A stretch of 64,000 bases of DNA from CAWDDA01 sp963813345 (GTDB taxonomy: Bacteria > Acidobacteriota > Blastocatellia > RBC074): assembly GCA_963813345.1 (NCBI GenBank), contig CAWEYR010000010.1, forward strand, positions 1 to 64,000. The letters are read 5' to 3'. The position numbers and the translations under genes were made by a program. The notes under the pieces are model-generated. The model was not told the origin of the DNA and did no database searches. It saw only the letters and a list, made by a program, of their open reading frames with translations. Of the stretch, positions 29,404 to 38,374 are shown in pieces; within the stretch, counting starts at the first letter, position 1, and each line of letters opens with the position of its first letter.

Positions 29404-30492
29404 ATGCATGAACGTGTTTTCAATTTCAGTGCGGGTCCTGCAGTACTTCCATTGAGTGTTCTTGAACGAGCTCAGAAGGATCTCGTTTCGTTTCCAGGCG
29501 CCGGGATGTCAGTGCTCGAGATGAGTCACCGCTCGGCACCTTTTGACAAGATCATCAAGGAGGCGGAAGCCGATCTGCGGACGCTTCTCGGGATTCCGGG
29601 GAACTACAAAGTCCTCTTCGTGCAGGGTGGTGCGAGTCTTCAATTCTCGATGGTACCAATGAACCTGCTACCAAAGGGCAAGAGTGCAGACTACATTCTG
29701 ACCGGAAGCTGGTCACAGCTCGCGCTTAAGGAAGCAAAAAAAGTAGGTGATACTCGCGTGGCGGCCACTACCGAGGACAGCAACTTCAATCGCATTCCGG
29801 CACAGGACGAGCTAAAGCTCGATGCGAATGCTGCGTACGCTCACTTCACATCAAACAACACTATCTACGGGACTCAGTGGAAGACAGAACCGGATGCTGG
29901 AAGCGTTCCACTCGTGTGTGATGCGTCTTCGGACATCCTGAGCCGGCCGCTGGATATCAACAAATACGGCCTGATATACGCCGGGGCTCAGAAGAACGCG
30001 GGCCCTGCCGGAGTGACGATTGTTATTATTCGCGATGACCTCATCGAAAAAGTGCCTGCCGGATTGGCTTCACTTCTGGACTATCGGTTGATCGCAGAAA
30101 AAGAGTCGCTCTACAACACGCCACCGTGTTTTGCGATCTACATCGCCGGCCTGGTGTTCAAATGGTTGCTGGATGAAGTCGGGGGGCTCGAGAACATCCA
30201 AAAGAGAAATGAGGAAAAGGCCAGGATATTGTACGACGCTATCGACGCCAGTTCGGAGTTTTATCGAGGTCATGCAGAGCCCGGAAGCCGCAGCCTGATG
30301 AATGTGACCTACAGGCTGCCGAGTGAGGAGCTCGAGAAACGTTTTGCGAAGGAATCGACGGCAGCAGGCCTCGACGGTCTAAAGGGTCACCGTTCTGTTG
30401 GCGGCATCCGTGCATCTATCTACAACGCCTTCCCTCGTGAAGGCGTTTTGAAGCTGGTCGAATTCATGCAGGACTTCGCAAAGAAGAATTAA
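29404..30492 (+). CDS. serC: Phosphoserine aminotransferase
   Basis: Second step of serine synthesis: phosphohydroxypyruvate plus glutamate to O-phosphoserine, PLP-dependent. 362 intact residues. Motifs: FNFSAGPAVLP at the start, SVLEMSHRSAPFD, VLFVQGGASLQFSMVPMNL, SNNTIYGTQW, VCDASSDILSRPLD, PLP lysine in GAQKNAGPAGVT (about 196), and the C-terminal KGHRSVGGIRASIYNAF. ATG 29404 is chosen because it gives MHERVFNFSAGP, the family start. No phosphoserine phosphatase (serB) is seen in the window. Confidence 0.95.
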   Translation: MHERVFNFSAGPAVLPLSVLERAQKDLVSFPGAGMSVLEMSHRSAPFDKIIKEAEADLRTLLGIPGNYKVLFVQGGASLQFSMVPMNLLPKGKSADYILTGSWSQLALKEAKKVGDTRVAATTEDSNFNRIPAQDELKLDANAAYAHFTSNNTIYGTQWKTEPDAGSVPLVCDASSDILSRPLDINKYGLIYAGAQKNAGPAGVTIVIIRDDLIEKVPAGLASLLDYRLIAEKESLYNTPPCFAIYIAGLVFKWLLDEVGGLENIQKRNEEKARILYDAIDASSEFYRGHAEPGSRSLMNVTYRLPSEELEKRFAKESTAAGLDGLKGHRSVGGIRASIYNAFPREGVLKLVEFMQDFAKKN

Positions 30493-30619
30493 GCTGTACG
30501 TTGTACCAGCGTTTAGCGCCGGAATCTTCGCGAGTTCGCCGGCAGGGACTGCTGAGACGACCCGGTTTAGTTCAAGCTTTCTCGCATCGCCCAGGAGATA
30601 CTTCGTCAGGGGTCGACGA

Positions 30620-30678
30620 CTAATGCCTGGCGTCTCAAGCCGCTCGCACTCCAGGCTCGGAGCTGGCGCTCCCAGGGG
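30620..30678. repeat. R5-type palindrome upstream of the DUF6351 gene
   Basis: Imperfect inverted repeat: AATGCCTGGCGTCTC... at the left and GGAGCTGGCGCTCCCAGG at the right (30659-30677), with the R5 end GCGCTCCCAG. It ends about 10 bases before the ATG at 30689, so it would lie in the 5' leader. Confidence 0.6.
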
Positions 30679-30688
30679 AAAGATCAAA

Positions 30689-32787
30689 ATGAAAAGATGG
30701 CTTGCACCCGTAGCACTCTTCAGTTGCCTTCCGCTGTTGGCAACTGACGTCGTTTCCCAGCAGTCTTCACCCGTCGAGCTCAGAATCCTCTCCTCGCGCC
30801 CCGATTTTGTCAGTGGCGGTGATGCGCTCGTCGAGGTGAAAGCACCCGCCGCATCAAAGGTGACGCTCACCTTGAACGGTACAGACGTGACGCGAGAGCT
30901 TAGGATCGATCCTTCCACCAATTCTTATCACGGATTGATCAGCGGCCTCGTTGTCGGGAAAAACACGCTCGTCGCAAGGGCTGGGAAAGCCGAGCGGACT
31001 CTTGTAGCGACAAATTATCCGATCACGGGTCCTATCCTGTCTGGACCTCATTTGACTCCTTACGAATGCCGCACAGCGGAATCTGGACTGGGTCAACCGA
31101 TCGATGCCAATTGTTCAGCTGCACGAAAGATCGAGTACTTCTACAGGTCAACAGACAATACCTTCAAACCCTTGAACGATCCGGCCGGCGCAGCGACCGG
31201 CAGACCTTGCCACTACAACGACGAATGATGGCAAAAAGGTTCCCTACATAGTTCGTGTCGATTCGGGAACTATCAATCGCACGATCTATCGAATTGCGAT
31301 TCTTGATGAGCCGACGCCTGAGGCTGCACCAGGTCAATGGACGCCAGGCGCAGGGTGGAATCGAAAGCTCGCAGTGAGCTTCGGAGGTGGCGCCGGGACT
31401 CAGTACAACCAGGGAACCAACCAGGCGACCGAATGCGCTCAACCACCTCTATCTCTCGCGAGGCTTCGCGTTCATGATCTCGACCGAACTCGTGAATCAG
31501 CTGCACGGCAACGCGGTTCTCCAGGGCGAGACGCTGATGATGCTCAAGGAGTATTTCATCGAGCGGTACGGCGTGCCGAAGTGGACGGTTGGGCAACGGC
31601 GGATCAGGCGGAGCGATCCAGCAGTTGGTGATCACCGCAGATCTATCCGGGCTTGCTTGATGGACTGCAGCCGACGCTCTCGTTTCCGGATTCAACGTTG
31701 CACACGGCGGATTGCGGGCTCCTTCAGAGCTTCTGGCGAAAGGCGGATCCGTCGGTTTGGACGGATGCGAAGAAGACCGCCGTTGAAGGTTTCACTAAAG
31801 GCACCTGTGCTGCGTGGGAGCGTTCATTTGTGCCGGTGTTGATGGCGACAAATGCCCGCGGTTGCGCGCTCAACGACGCAAGCAAGATTTACGATCCAGT
31901 CAAGAATCCCAAAGGTGCTCGCTGCGCAATGCAGGAGATGCGAGCCAACATTTATGGCCGCGATCCAAAGACCGGATTCGCTCGCAAGCCGCAGGACAAC
32001 ATTGGACTTCAATACGGTCTCGGCGCTCTTCAAGAGCGGCGCGATCAGCGTCGACGAGTTTCTCGAGCTGAACGAGAAGATCGGCGGCAATGACATTGAT
32101 GGCAACTTCGTTGCGAAGCGTTCTGAAGGCGATCCGATTGCGCTCAGGGCGGTTTACGAAAGCGGGCTGATGAACTCCGGCGGCGGGGGACTGGCCAATG
32201 TGCCGATCCTTCATGCGCGGCCCTACACCGATGCGGTTGGGGATATCCACGATCGTCATCGCGACCTTACGATTCGCGCGCGGCTCGAACGAGCTAATGG
32301 GCGCTCGGACAATCAGATCATCTGGATCGGTCCACCGATCGACCGATCGCAGAGGTACGCGGGCGCAAGTAGTCGATTTTGGCGTCGCTGTCGCTCGACA
32401 CGATGAACAAATGGCTCGACAGCATCGCCGCCGACCCGGCGCCCCTTTCGACTGACAAGGTTGTCAAGCACAAGCCAGCCGACGCGGTCGACGCCTGCTG
32501 GGACGCGACGGGCAAGAAGATCGTCGAGAAGGCGACATTTGATGGCAAAGGCAAGTGCAACACGCTCTATCCGGTACACAGCGAACCACGGATGATCGCA
32601 GGCGCCGGACTGACCAACGATGTCTTGAAATGTCAGCTGAAGCAGATCGACTACGCCGAATACAAAGTGACGCTTCACTGAAGCGCAGAAGGCGCGGATG
32701 GCGGCAATCTTTCCTACAGGTGTGTGTGACTTCAGTAAGCCAGGCTTTGGGCAGGTTCCAATCAAGGGAACGTACCAGCGATACTAA
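30689..32787 (+). CDS. Secreted DUF6351 family protein, heavily frameshifted
   Basis: ATG 30689 gives a signal peptide (MKRWLAPVALFSCLPLLAT) then ELRILSSRPDFVSGGDALVE, TLNGTDVTRELR and ITGPILSGPHLTPYECRT. Later pieces lie in several frames: KVPYIVRVDSGTINRTIYRI, GWNRKLAVSFGGGAGTQYNQ, SRGFAFMISTELVNQLHGNA, PTLSFPDSTLHTADCGLL, GRDPKTGFARKPQDNIGLQY, SVDEFLELNEKIGGNDIDGN, GGGGLANVPILHARPYTDAV and finally PTGVCDFSKPGFGQVPIKG, ending TAA 32785-32787. These match the order of DUF6351 proteins, large secreted proteins with a tannase-like alpha/beta-hydrolase flavour. Combined length about 699 residues. At least six frame changes. Substrate unknown. Confidence 0.7.
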
Positions 32788-32942
32788 CCTGGGAGCGCCG
32801 GCCTCCCGGCCGGCCCTGGGAACGCCGGCCTCCGGCCGGCGATGCGACGTCACGGTTCGCAAAGTTTGGCGGTAGTGACCTCAACAGCTCGGCCAGAGGC
32901 CGTGCGTTCCCAGGGTCGGCCGGGAGGCCGGCGCTCCCAGAG
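32788..32942. repeat. R5 composite palindrome (two nested elements)
   Basis: Left: CTGGGAGCGCCGGCCTCCCGG then CTGGGAACGCCGGCCTCCGG; right: CGTTCCCAGGGTCGG and GGCCGGGAGGCCGGCGCTCCCAG ending about 32940. The outer arms are reverse complements, and a second copy of the unit sits inside each arm. Lies between the DUF6351 gene and the YdeI gene, ending 15 bases before the next ATG. Confidence 0.85.
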
Positions 32943-32956
32943 ACGCGCAAGCGCAA

Positions 32957-33541
32957 ATGAAGCCAACATTCTTTGAATCACCCTCTGATCTTCGGAAATG
33001 GCTTACGAAGAATCATGCAACTGCCGTGGAACTCTGGGTAGGCTATTACAAGAAAGCCTCAGGCAAGCCGAGCATTACCTGGCCTGAATCGGTCGATGAA
33101 GCGCTCTGTTACGGCTGGATCGATGGGATTCGAAAAAGCATCGACGATGTCAGTTACATGATTCGCTTCTCGCCGCGCAAGCCGCGCAGCATCTGGAGCG
33201 CCATCAATATCCGTCGCGCAGAGTATCTTCTTAGCGAAGGACGAATGAAACCCGCCGGTTTGAAAGCCTTTGAGGCACGGCAGGAAAACAGATCCGGTAT
33301 CTACTCTTACGAACAACGTCCTGAGCAACTTGACGAACCTTACGCATCGACATTGAGAAAGAACAAGGCTGCGCACGCGTACTTTGAAAGCCGCCCACCG
33401 TCGTATCGACGAGCCGTTATCTGGTGGATAATCAGCGCAAAACGTGAGGAGACTCGCCAAAAGCGACTGGAGCAATTGATTGAGCTTTGCGCCAATCAAA
33501 GCTCCGTACCTCAGTTTACAGCTCTAAAGCGTGCGAAGTGA
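32957..33541 (+). CDS. YdeI/OmpD-associated family protein
   Basis: 194 intact residues. Family landmarks: an N-terminal FFESPSDLRKWLTKNHATAV, ELWVGYYKKASGKPSITWPE, EALCYGWIDGIRKSIDD, MIRFSPRKPRSIWSAINI, and a helical C-terminal part with YRRAVIWWIISAKREETR followed by KRLEQLIEL, the OmdA-type segment. Homologues are linked to resistance to cationic peptides or bacteriocins in enterobacteria, but the mechanism is not clear and transfer of function to this organism is uncertain. Stands alone between the R5 composite and the ADOP gene. Confidence 0.82.
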   Translation: MKPTFFESPSDLRKWLTKNHATAVELWVGYYKKASGKPSITWPESVDEALCYGWIDGIRKSIDDVSYMIRFSPRKPRSIWSAINIRRAEYLLSEGRMKPAGLKAFEARQENRSGIYSYEQRPEQLDEPYASTLRKNKAAHAYFESRPPSYRRAVIWWIISAKREETRQKRLEQLIELCANQSSVPQFTALKRAK

Positions 33542-33559
33542 AACCTTCGGTTTGAGTTT

Positions 33560-36059
33560 ATGCAAGCACTTTGGCAAGACCTGCGCTATGGCATGCGAAT
33601 GCTGTTGAAAACGCCCGACGTCACCTTGATGGTCGTGGTCATGCTCAGCCTGGGCATTGGCGCAAACACGGCTATCTTCAGCGCCGTGGATAAGGTGTTG
33701 CTGCGCTCGCTGCCCGTTAAGGAGCCGAAGCAACTCGTGCTGGCGGTCGGCGAAAGCGTCAATCCAAAGTTTCGCAATAACAGCTTCTCGTACCCCAACT
33801 ACCTGGATTACCGCGAACAGAATGAAGTCTTCAGTGGATTGCTCGCCTACAGTACGGCAATCGTCAAGCTCGGCGGGGGCGAGCAGTCCGACAATCTCAG
33901 CCTCGACCTGGTGTCGGGCAATTACTTCGAGCTGCTCGGGGTAGCTGCCACGCAGGGGCGCGTCATTACTGATGAGGACAATCGGGCTGAAGATGCGCAC
34001 CCGGTCGCCGTCATCAGCCACATTTGCTGGCAGCGTCGCTTTGGCGGTCAGCCCGGTGTCGTGGGCCAGACGCTGCAGCTCAATGGCGCGAGCTACACCA
34101 TTATCGGGGTCGCACCCGCAGGGTTTGGCGGGACGCGGCTGATCCAGCAGCCCGAAGCGTGGGTGCCGCTCGTGATGCGGCGGCAATTGTTGTCGGCGAG
34201 AACTTCGATCTTTGAGCGCAAATCGGCCTGGTTGTACTTGCTGGGACGGCTCAAACCGGGCGTCGACTTGACGCAAGCGCAGACGAGTTTCGATCAGACG
34301 GCACGGCGAATCTGGGAGGCCAACACCACGCCGAGCGACCGCAAGCTGCCATTCAACGAAAAGCGTATGCTGTTGCTATCGCCCGACAGCACCTCCTTCC
34401 TGCGCGGGACATTCGGTCCGACGCTCAAGCTGTTGCTGTCCGTGGCGACGCTGTTGCTTGTTCTGGCATGCGCGAGCGTGGCTAACCTGTTACTGGCACG
34501 CGCGGTGACCAGACGCAAAGAGATTGCGGTGCGGTTGGCGTTGGGCGCAAGTCGTTGGCAGATCATTCGGCAATTGTTGACGGAAAGTTTGTTGCTCGCC
34601 GCGCTGGGCGCGGGCCCGGGGCTGCTGCTGGCGCCCTGGCTCTATAAATTGCTGTTCGCCTTTCAACCAGGCTTCACCATTGAGAACTCAACGTTGGAAA
34701 ACAGTCTGGATGCACGCGCGCTCGGTTTCACAGTGCTCGTGGCGGTGGTGTCGGGGGTGCTTGTTGGGTTAGCGCCAGCGTGGCGGAGCGCACGTGCTGA
34801 TCTGATCCCGGCGTTAAAAGATGCCGAAGGCATCGCCGACGCAAGCTGAGCGTGGATGGAATATGCGCAATGCCTGGTAGTGGCGCAGGTCGCGCTGGCG
34901 CTGGTGATGCTCGTCGGCGCGGGTTTGTTAGTCCGAAGTCTGCAACGTCAGTTTGCGATTGATCCCGGCTTTCGGGCGGAGAATCTGTTGATGGTGCCGC
35001 TCGAATTGCCGCGCGCGGCGTATGCGGCGGCCAATGACGAAGCGAGCAAACGCGCCGTGGACGAACGCAACAATCAGTATTTCGCCCAGGTCGCCGAGCG
35101 GGTGAAGACCTTGCCCGGCGTCGAGTCGGCCACCACCGCTACGGTCACCCCATTTAGCAATTCCATCGCCAAATATTCGGTCGAAATCGAAGGCTGGCAG
35201 AAACAGCCGGGTGAAAACATAGCGCTGGAATACAGCCTGGTCGGGCCGGGCTATCACGAGCTGATGAAGATTCCCGCTCGTCGCGGGACGCGGCTTCACC
35301 GAACGCGACAACTCGAGCGCGCCCGGCGTCGTCATCATCAACGAGACCCTTCAGCGCACCTATTTCCCGAATCAGAACGCGATAGGCAAGCGGCTCAGCC
35401 TGGGGACGGGCCTACCCTGGCTCGAAATCATCGGCGTGACGCGCGATTACCGCTTGCACGGCCTAATGGAACCGCCTATCGCGCATTTCGATCTGCCCGC
35501 GCTGCAACACCCCTATGGTTCATCTGCTCGCCTTGTTGTGCGCACAAAGCTCGATCCACTGACCGTGCTACCCGCAGTGCGCAAAGAGGCGTTTGCACTG
35601 AATGCGCAAGTCACAATTGACAGGCCCACGACGCTCTATGACGAAGTGAAAAATACGATTGCGGCGGCGCGCCTGGCTTCGACGCTGACGAGCCTGTTCG
35701 GCTTGACGGCACTGGTGCTGGCCGCAATTGGTTTGTACGGTGTGATGGCTTATGCGGTCAGCAGGCGCACGCGAGAGATCGGCATCCGCATGGCCCTGGG
35801 CGCGCGGCAGCGCGATGTATTGCGGCTGGTGCTCAGACAAGGTTTGCTGCTCGTGAGCTTGGGACTCGCAATTGGATTGAGCGCCGCAGTGTTATCGACG
35901 CGGTTGATCCAGGGCCTGCTGTATGGCGTAGGCCCGACCGATCCGGTGACTTATGCGGTAGTAGTATTACTGTTAATGTCGGTGACGCTACTAGCCTGCT
36001 GGATTCCGGCGCGGCGTGCAACAAGGGTAGACCCAATATTTGCGCTGCGCGACGAATGA
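33560..36059 (+). CDS. ADOP-type ABC transporter permease, frameshifted
   Basis: Acidobacterial duplicated orphan permease: two FtsX/MacB-type halves in one chain with no ATPase gene nearby. ATG 33560 begins MQALWQDLRYGMRMLLKTPD, the family signature, then GIGANTAIFSAVDKVLLRSL (first helix) and a periplasmic MacB-like domain (NYLDYREQNEVFSGLLAYS, LVSGNYFELLGVAATQGR). First FtsX block near residues 290-430 (ASVANLLLARAVTRRKEIAV, RLALGASRWQIIRQLL). The frame breaks near 34850 and 35300; the second half ends with AYAVSRRTREIGIRMALGAR and CWIPARRATRVDPIFALRDE. About 833 residues. A second copy of this 3' end lies at 41996-42091. Confidence 0.88.
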
Positions 36060-36348
36060 GGGTGCCTACTCGTTCCGTTTTCATTTGCCTCGCTATACCG
36101 GTCAAGACTCTCGCTCTTCGACAAGCGCATCTCCGTCGGAGACAAATCCTCCAAAGAATTCTCTCGGGTGGTTGTATTTTCCACTTCGATTCATCGCGTT
36201 AAGTAATGTAGGAACAACCGCGTTCGACCTTTCGAAATCCTGGTGGGTCGCCATCAAGCCCACACAGGAAATCAACGCTGAGGCCACAACTCAGTGATGC
36301 GCTTCGCGCCGGAGCGATTCCGGCTCGGCAAACAAACGGAGACGAATC

Positions 36349-36929
36349 ATGAAGCTCACCTCTCTTCCAAAAACGGTCATTTGCTTAGCGCTGTTGATAT
36401 TTGGGAGCTCTCTGGCGCCCATGACTGCTGCGCAACAAAGTTCCGGTGATTGGGACTTCGTCTCGATCATCGCGCCTCCGCAAACGGTCACCGTCGAGAC
36501 TGCCCCGGGGAAGTTACACCGCAGCCTTTGAGAACGAGGCCCGCGTTTATCCAGACGGAAGAGCTCGCGGTGTGCTGGAACTGTCCGGACCAGACGGCGC
36601 CCCGCACCGCTTTCGCGTCTTAGCAGGCCGTGTGCGAGTCGACGATGGCACCGTCACGAGAGCTGTACTGCACTTGCGTGAGGTGGACCCGAGAGACCAT
36701 CCCAGGCTCGAGATTACTGTCGTCATCCAACCAGAGCCGTCTATGCCGGAAGATTGTCTGATTTACACCACGGCCGGTTCGCAGCCCCCCCTTGGGTGGC
36801 GCATGGGCGCATGCTTGCGATCCGCAGGTAAGCGTCGGCACAGCCGAATTTGGAACGGATACCCCCGGCAAGGTTGTCCAAAGAATTCTCTCGGGCGGTT
36901 GTATTTTCCACCTCGATTCATCGCGTTAA
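36349..36929 (+). CDS. Small secreted protein, tandem copy 1, frameshifted
   Basis: ATG 36349 starts a signal peptide (MKLTSLPKTVICLALLIF, cleaved near TAAQQ) and mature SSGDWDFVSIIAPPQTVTVE. One extra base near 36500 breaks the frame; the next frame gives NEARVYPDGRARGVLELSGP, HRFRVLAGRVRVDDGTVTRA, DHPRLEITVVIQPEPS and DCLIYT. The original-type end, seen in two copies, is ACDPQVS, EFGTDTPG, ILSGGCIFHLDSSR with TAA 36927-36929. About 190 residues expected, with three conserved cysteines (DCLIY, ACDPQ, GGCIF). No family recognised. Only this copy has an intact signal peptide. Confidence 0.65.
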
Positions 36930-37076
36930 GTAATGTAGGAACAACCGCGTTCGACCTTTCGAAATCCTGGTGGGTCGCCATCAAGCCCACACAGGAAATC
37001 AACGCTGAGGCCACAACTCAGTGATGCGCTTGCGCCGAGCGATTCCGGCCTCGGCAAACAAGAACGGAGACAAATC

Positions 37077-37650
37077 ATGAAGCTCACCTCTCGTCCGAAG
37101 ACAGTCATTTGCCTGGCGCTGCTGATATTTGGGAGCACTCTGGCGCCATGACTGCTGCGCAACAAAGTTCCGATGATTGGGACTTCGTCTCGATCATCGC
37201 GCTTCCGCAAACGGTCACCGTCGAGACGCCCCGGGGAAGTTATACCGCAGCCTTTGAGAACGAGGCCCGCGTTTATCCAGACGGAAGAGCTCGCGGCGTG
37301 CTGGAACTGTCCGGACCAGACGGCGCCCCGCACCGCTTTCGCGTCTTAGCAGGCCGCGTGCGAGTCGACGATGGCACGGTCACGAGAGCTGTATTGCACT
37401 TGGTTGAGGTGGACCCGAGAGACCATCCCAGGCTCGAGATTACTGTCGTGATCGAACCAGAGCCGTCTATGTCGGAAGATTGTCTGATCTACACGACGAT
37501 CGGCACGGACGCCCACTTGGGAAGCGTATGGGCGCATGTCTGCGATCCGCAGGTAAGCGTCAGGCACAGCCGAATTTGGAACGGATGCCCCCGGCCGGTC
37601 CAAAGAATTCTTCGGGTGGTTGTATTTTCCACCTCGATTCATCGCGTTAA
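37077..37650 (+). pseudogene. Small secreted protein, tandem copy 2, broken
   Basis: Same gene as copy 1. The signal peptide frame from ATG 37077 hits TGA after LAP because GGCGCC replaces GGCGCCC of copy 1. Downstream, the frame from about 37148 is open through SSDDWDFVSIIALPQTVTVE, GSYTAAFENEARVYPDGRA, DHPRLEITVVIEPEPS and HVCDPQVSV, with a further frame change near 37562 before EFGTDAPG. If the ATG at 37148 is used, the product lacks an export signal. Confidence 0.65.
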
Positions 37651-37795
37651 GCAATGTAGGAACAACCGCGTTCGACCTTTCGAAATCCTGGTGGGTCGCC
37701 ATCAAGCCCACACAGGAAATCAACGCTGAGGCCACAACTCAGTGATGCGCTTGCGCCGAGCAATTCCGGCTCTGGCAAACAAACGGAGACAAATC

Positions 37796-38342
37796 ATGAA
37801 GCTCACCTCTCTTCCAAAAACAGTCATTTACCTGGCGCTGCTGATACTTGGGAGCTCTCTGGCGCCATGACCGCTGCGCAACAAAGTTCCGGTGATTGGG
37901 ACTTCGTCTCGATCATCGCGCCTCCGCAAACGGTCACCGTCGAGACGCCGCGGAGAAGTTACACCGCAGCCTTTGAGAACAAGGCCCGCGTTTATCCAGA
38001 CGGAAGAGCTCGCGGTGTGCTGGAACTGTCCGGACCAGACGGCGCCCTGCACCGCTTTCGCGTCTTAGCAGGCCAGAGTGCAGCTCGACGATGGCACCGT
38101 CACGAGAGCTGTACTGCACTTGCGTGAGGTGGGCCCGGGAGACCATCCCAGGCTCGAGATTACTGTCGTGATCCAACCAGTGCCGCAGGATGCCGGAAGA
38201 TGAGGTGCGCAATTCTATTCATATTCATTTGTCAGTGAAGCGGAACTTTCACTTGGGAAGGCGTATGTGGTCGTATGCTTGCGATCCGCAGGTAAGCGTC
38301 AGCACAGCCGAATTTGGAACGGATGCCCGTTCGGCCAGGTGA
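37796..38342 (+). pseudogene. Small secreted protein, tandem copy 3, broken and divergent
   Basis: Same start as copy 2, with the same missing C at the signal peptide, so the frame ends at TGA 37868-37870. It reopens as MTAAQQSSGDWDFVSIIAPP, breaks again near 38078 (extra base), and between about 38180 and 38255 the sequence differs from copies 1 and 2 (the DCLIYT block is replaced). It ends in a new frame with YACDPQVSVSTAEFGTDARS and TGA 38340-38342, then runs into the kinase gene on the other strand. Confidence 0.65.
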
Positions 38343-38374
38343 CTGACATCTATATCAGGCCCGACGAAAGGACT

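Larger units (their letters stand above)
36105..38342 (+). repeat. Tandem array: one partial and three near-full units of about 720 bp
   Basis: A common landmark (TCATCGCGTTAAG) occurs at 36191, 36918 and 37639, giving periods of 727 and 721 bases. Each unit holds a small secreted-protein gene followed by a conserved tail (CCTGGTGGGTCGCCATCAAG). The first copy (36105-36300) is only the tail; the third gene diverges after about 38180. Sequence identity between units is very high by eye, indicating recent duplication. Confidence 0.95.

Noticed and set aside
36105..38342. CRISPR-like array
   Set aside because: Units are about 720 bp and coding; no short repeat-spacer pattern and no cas gene.
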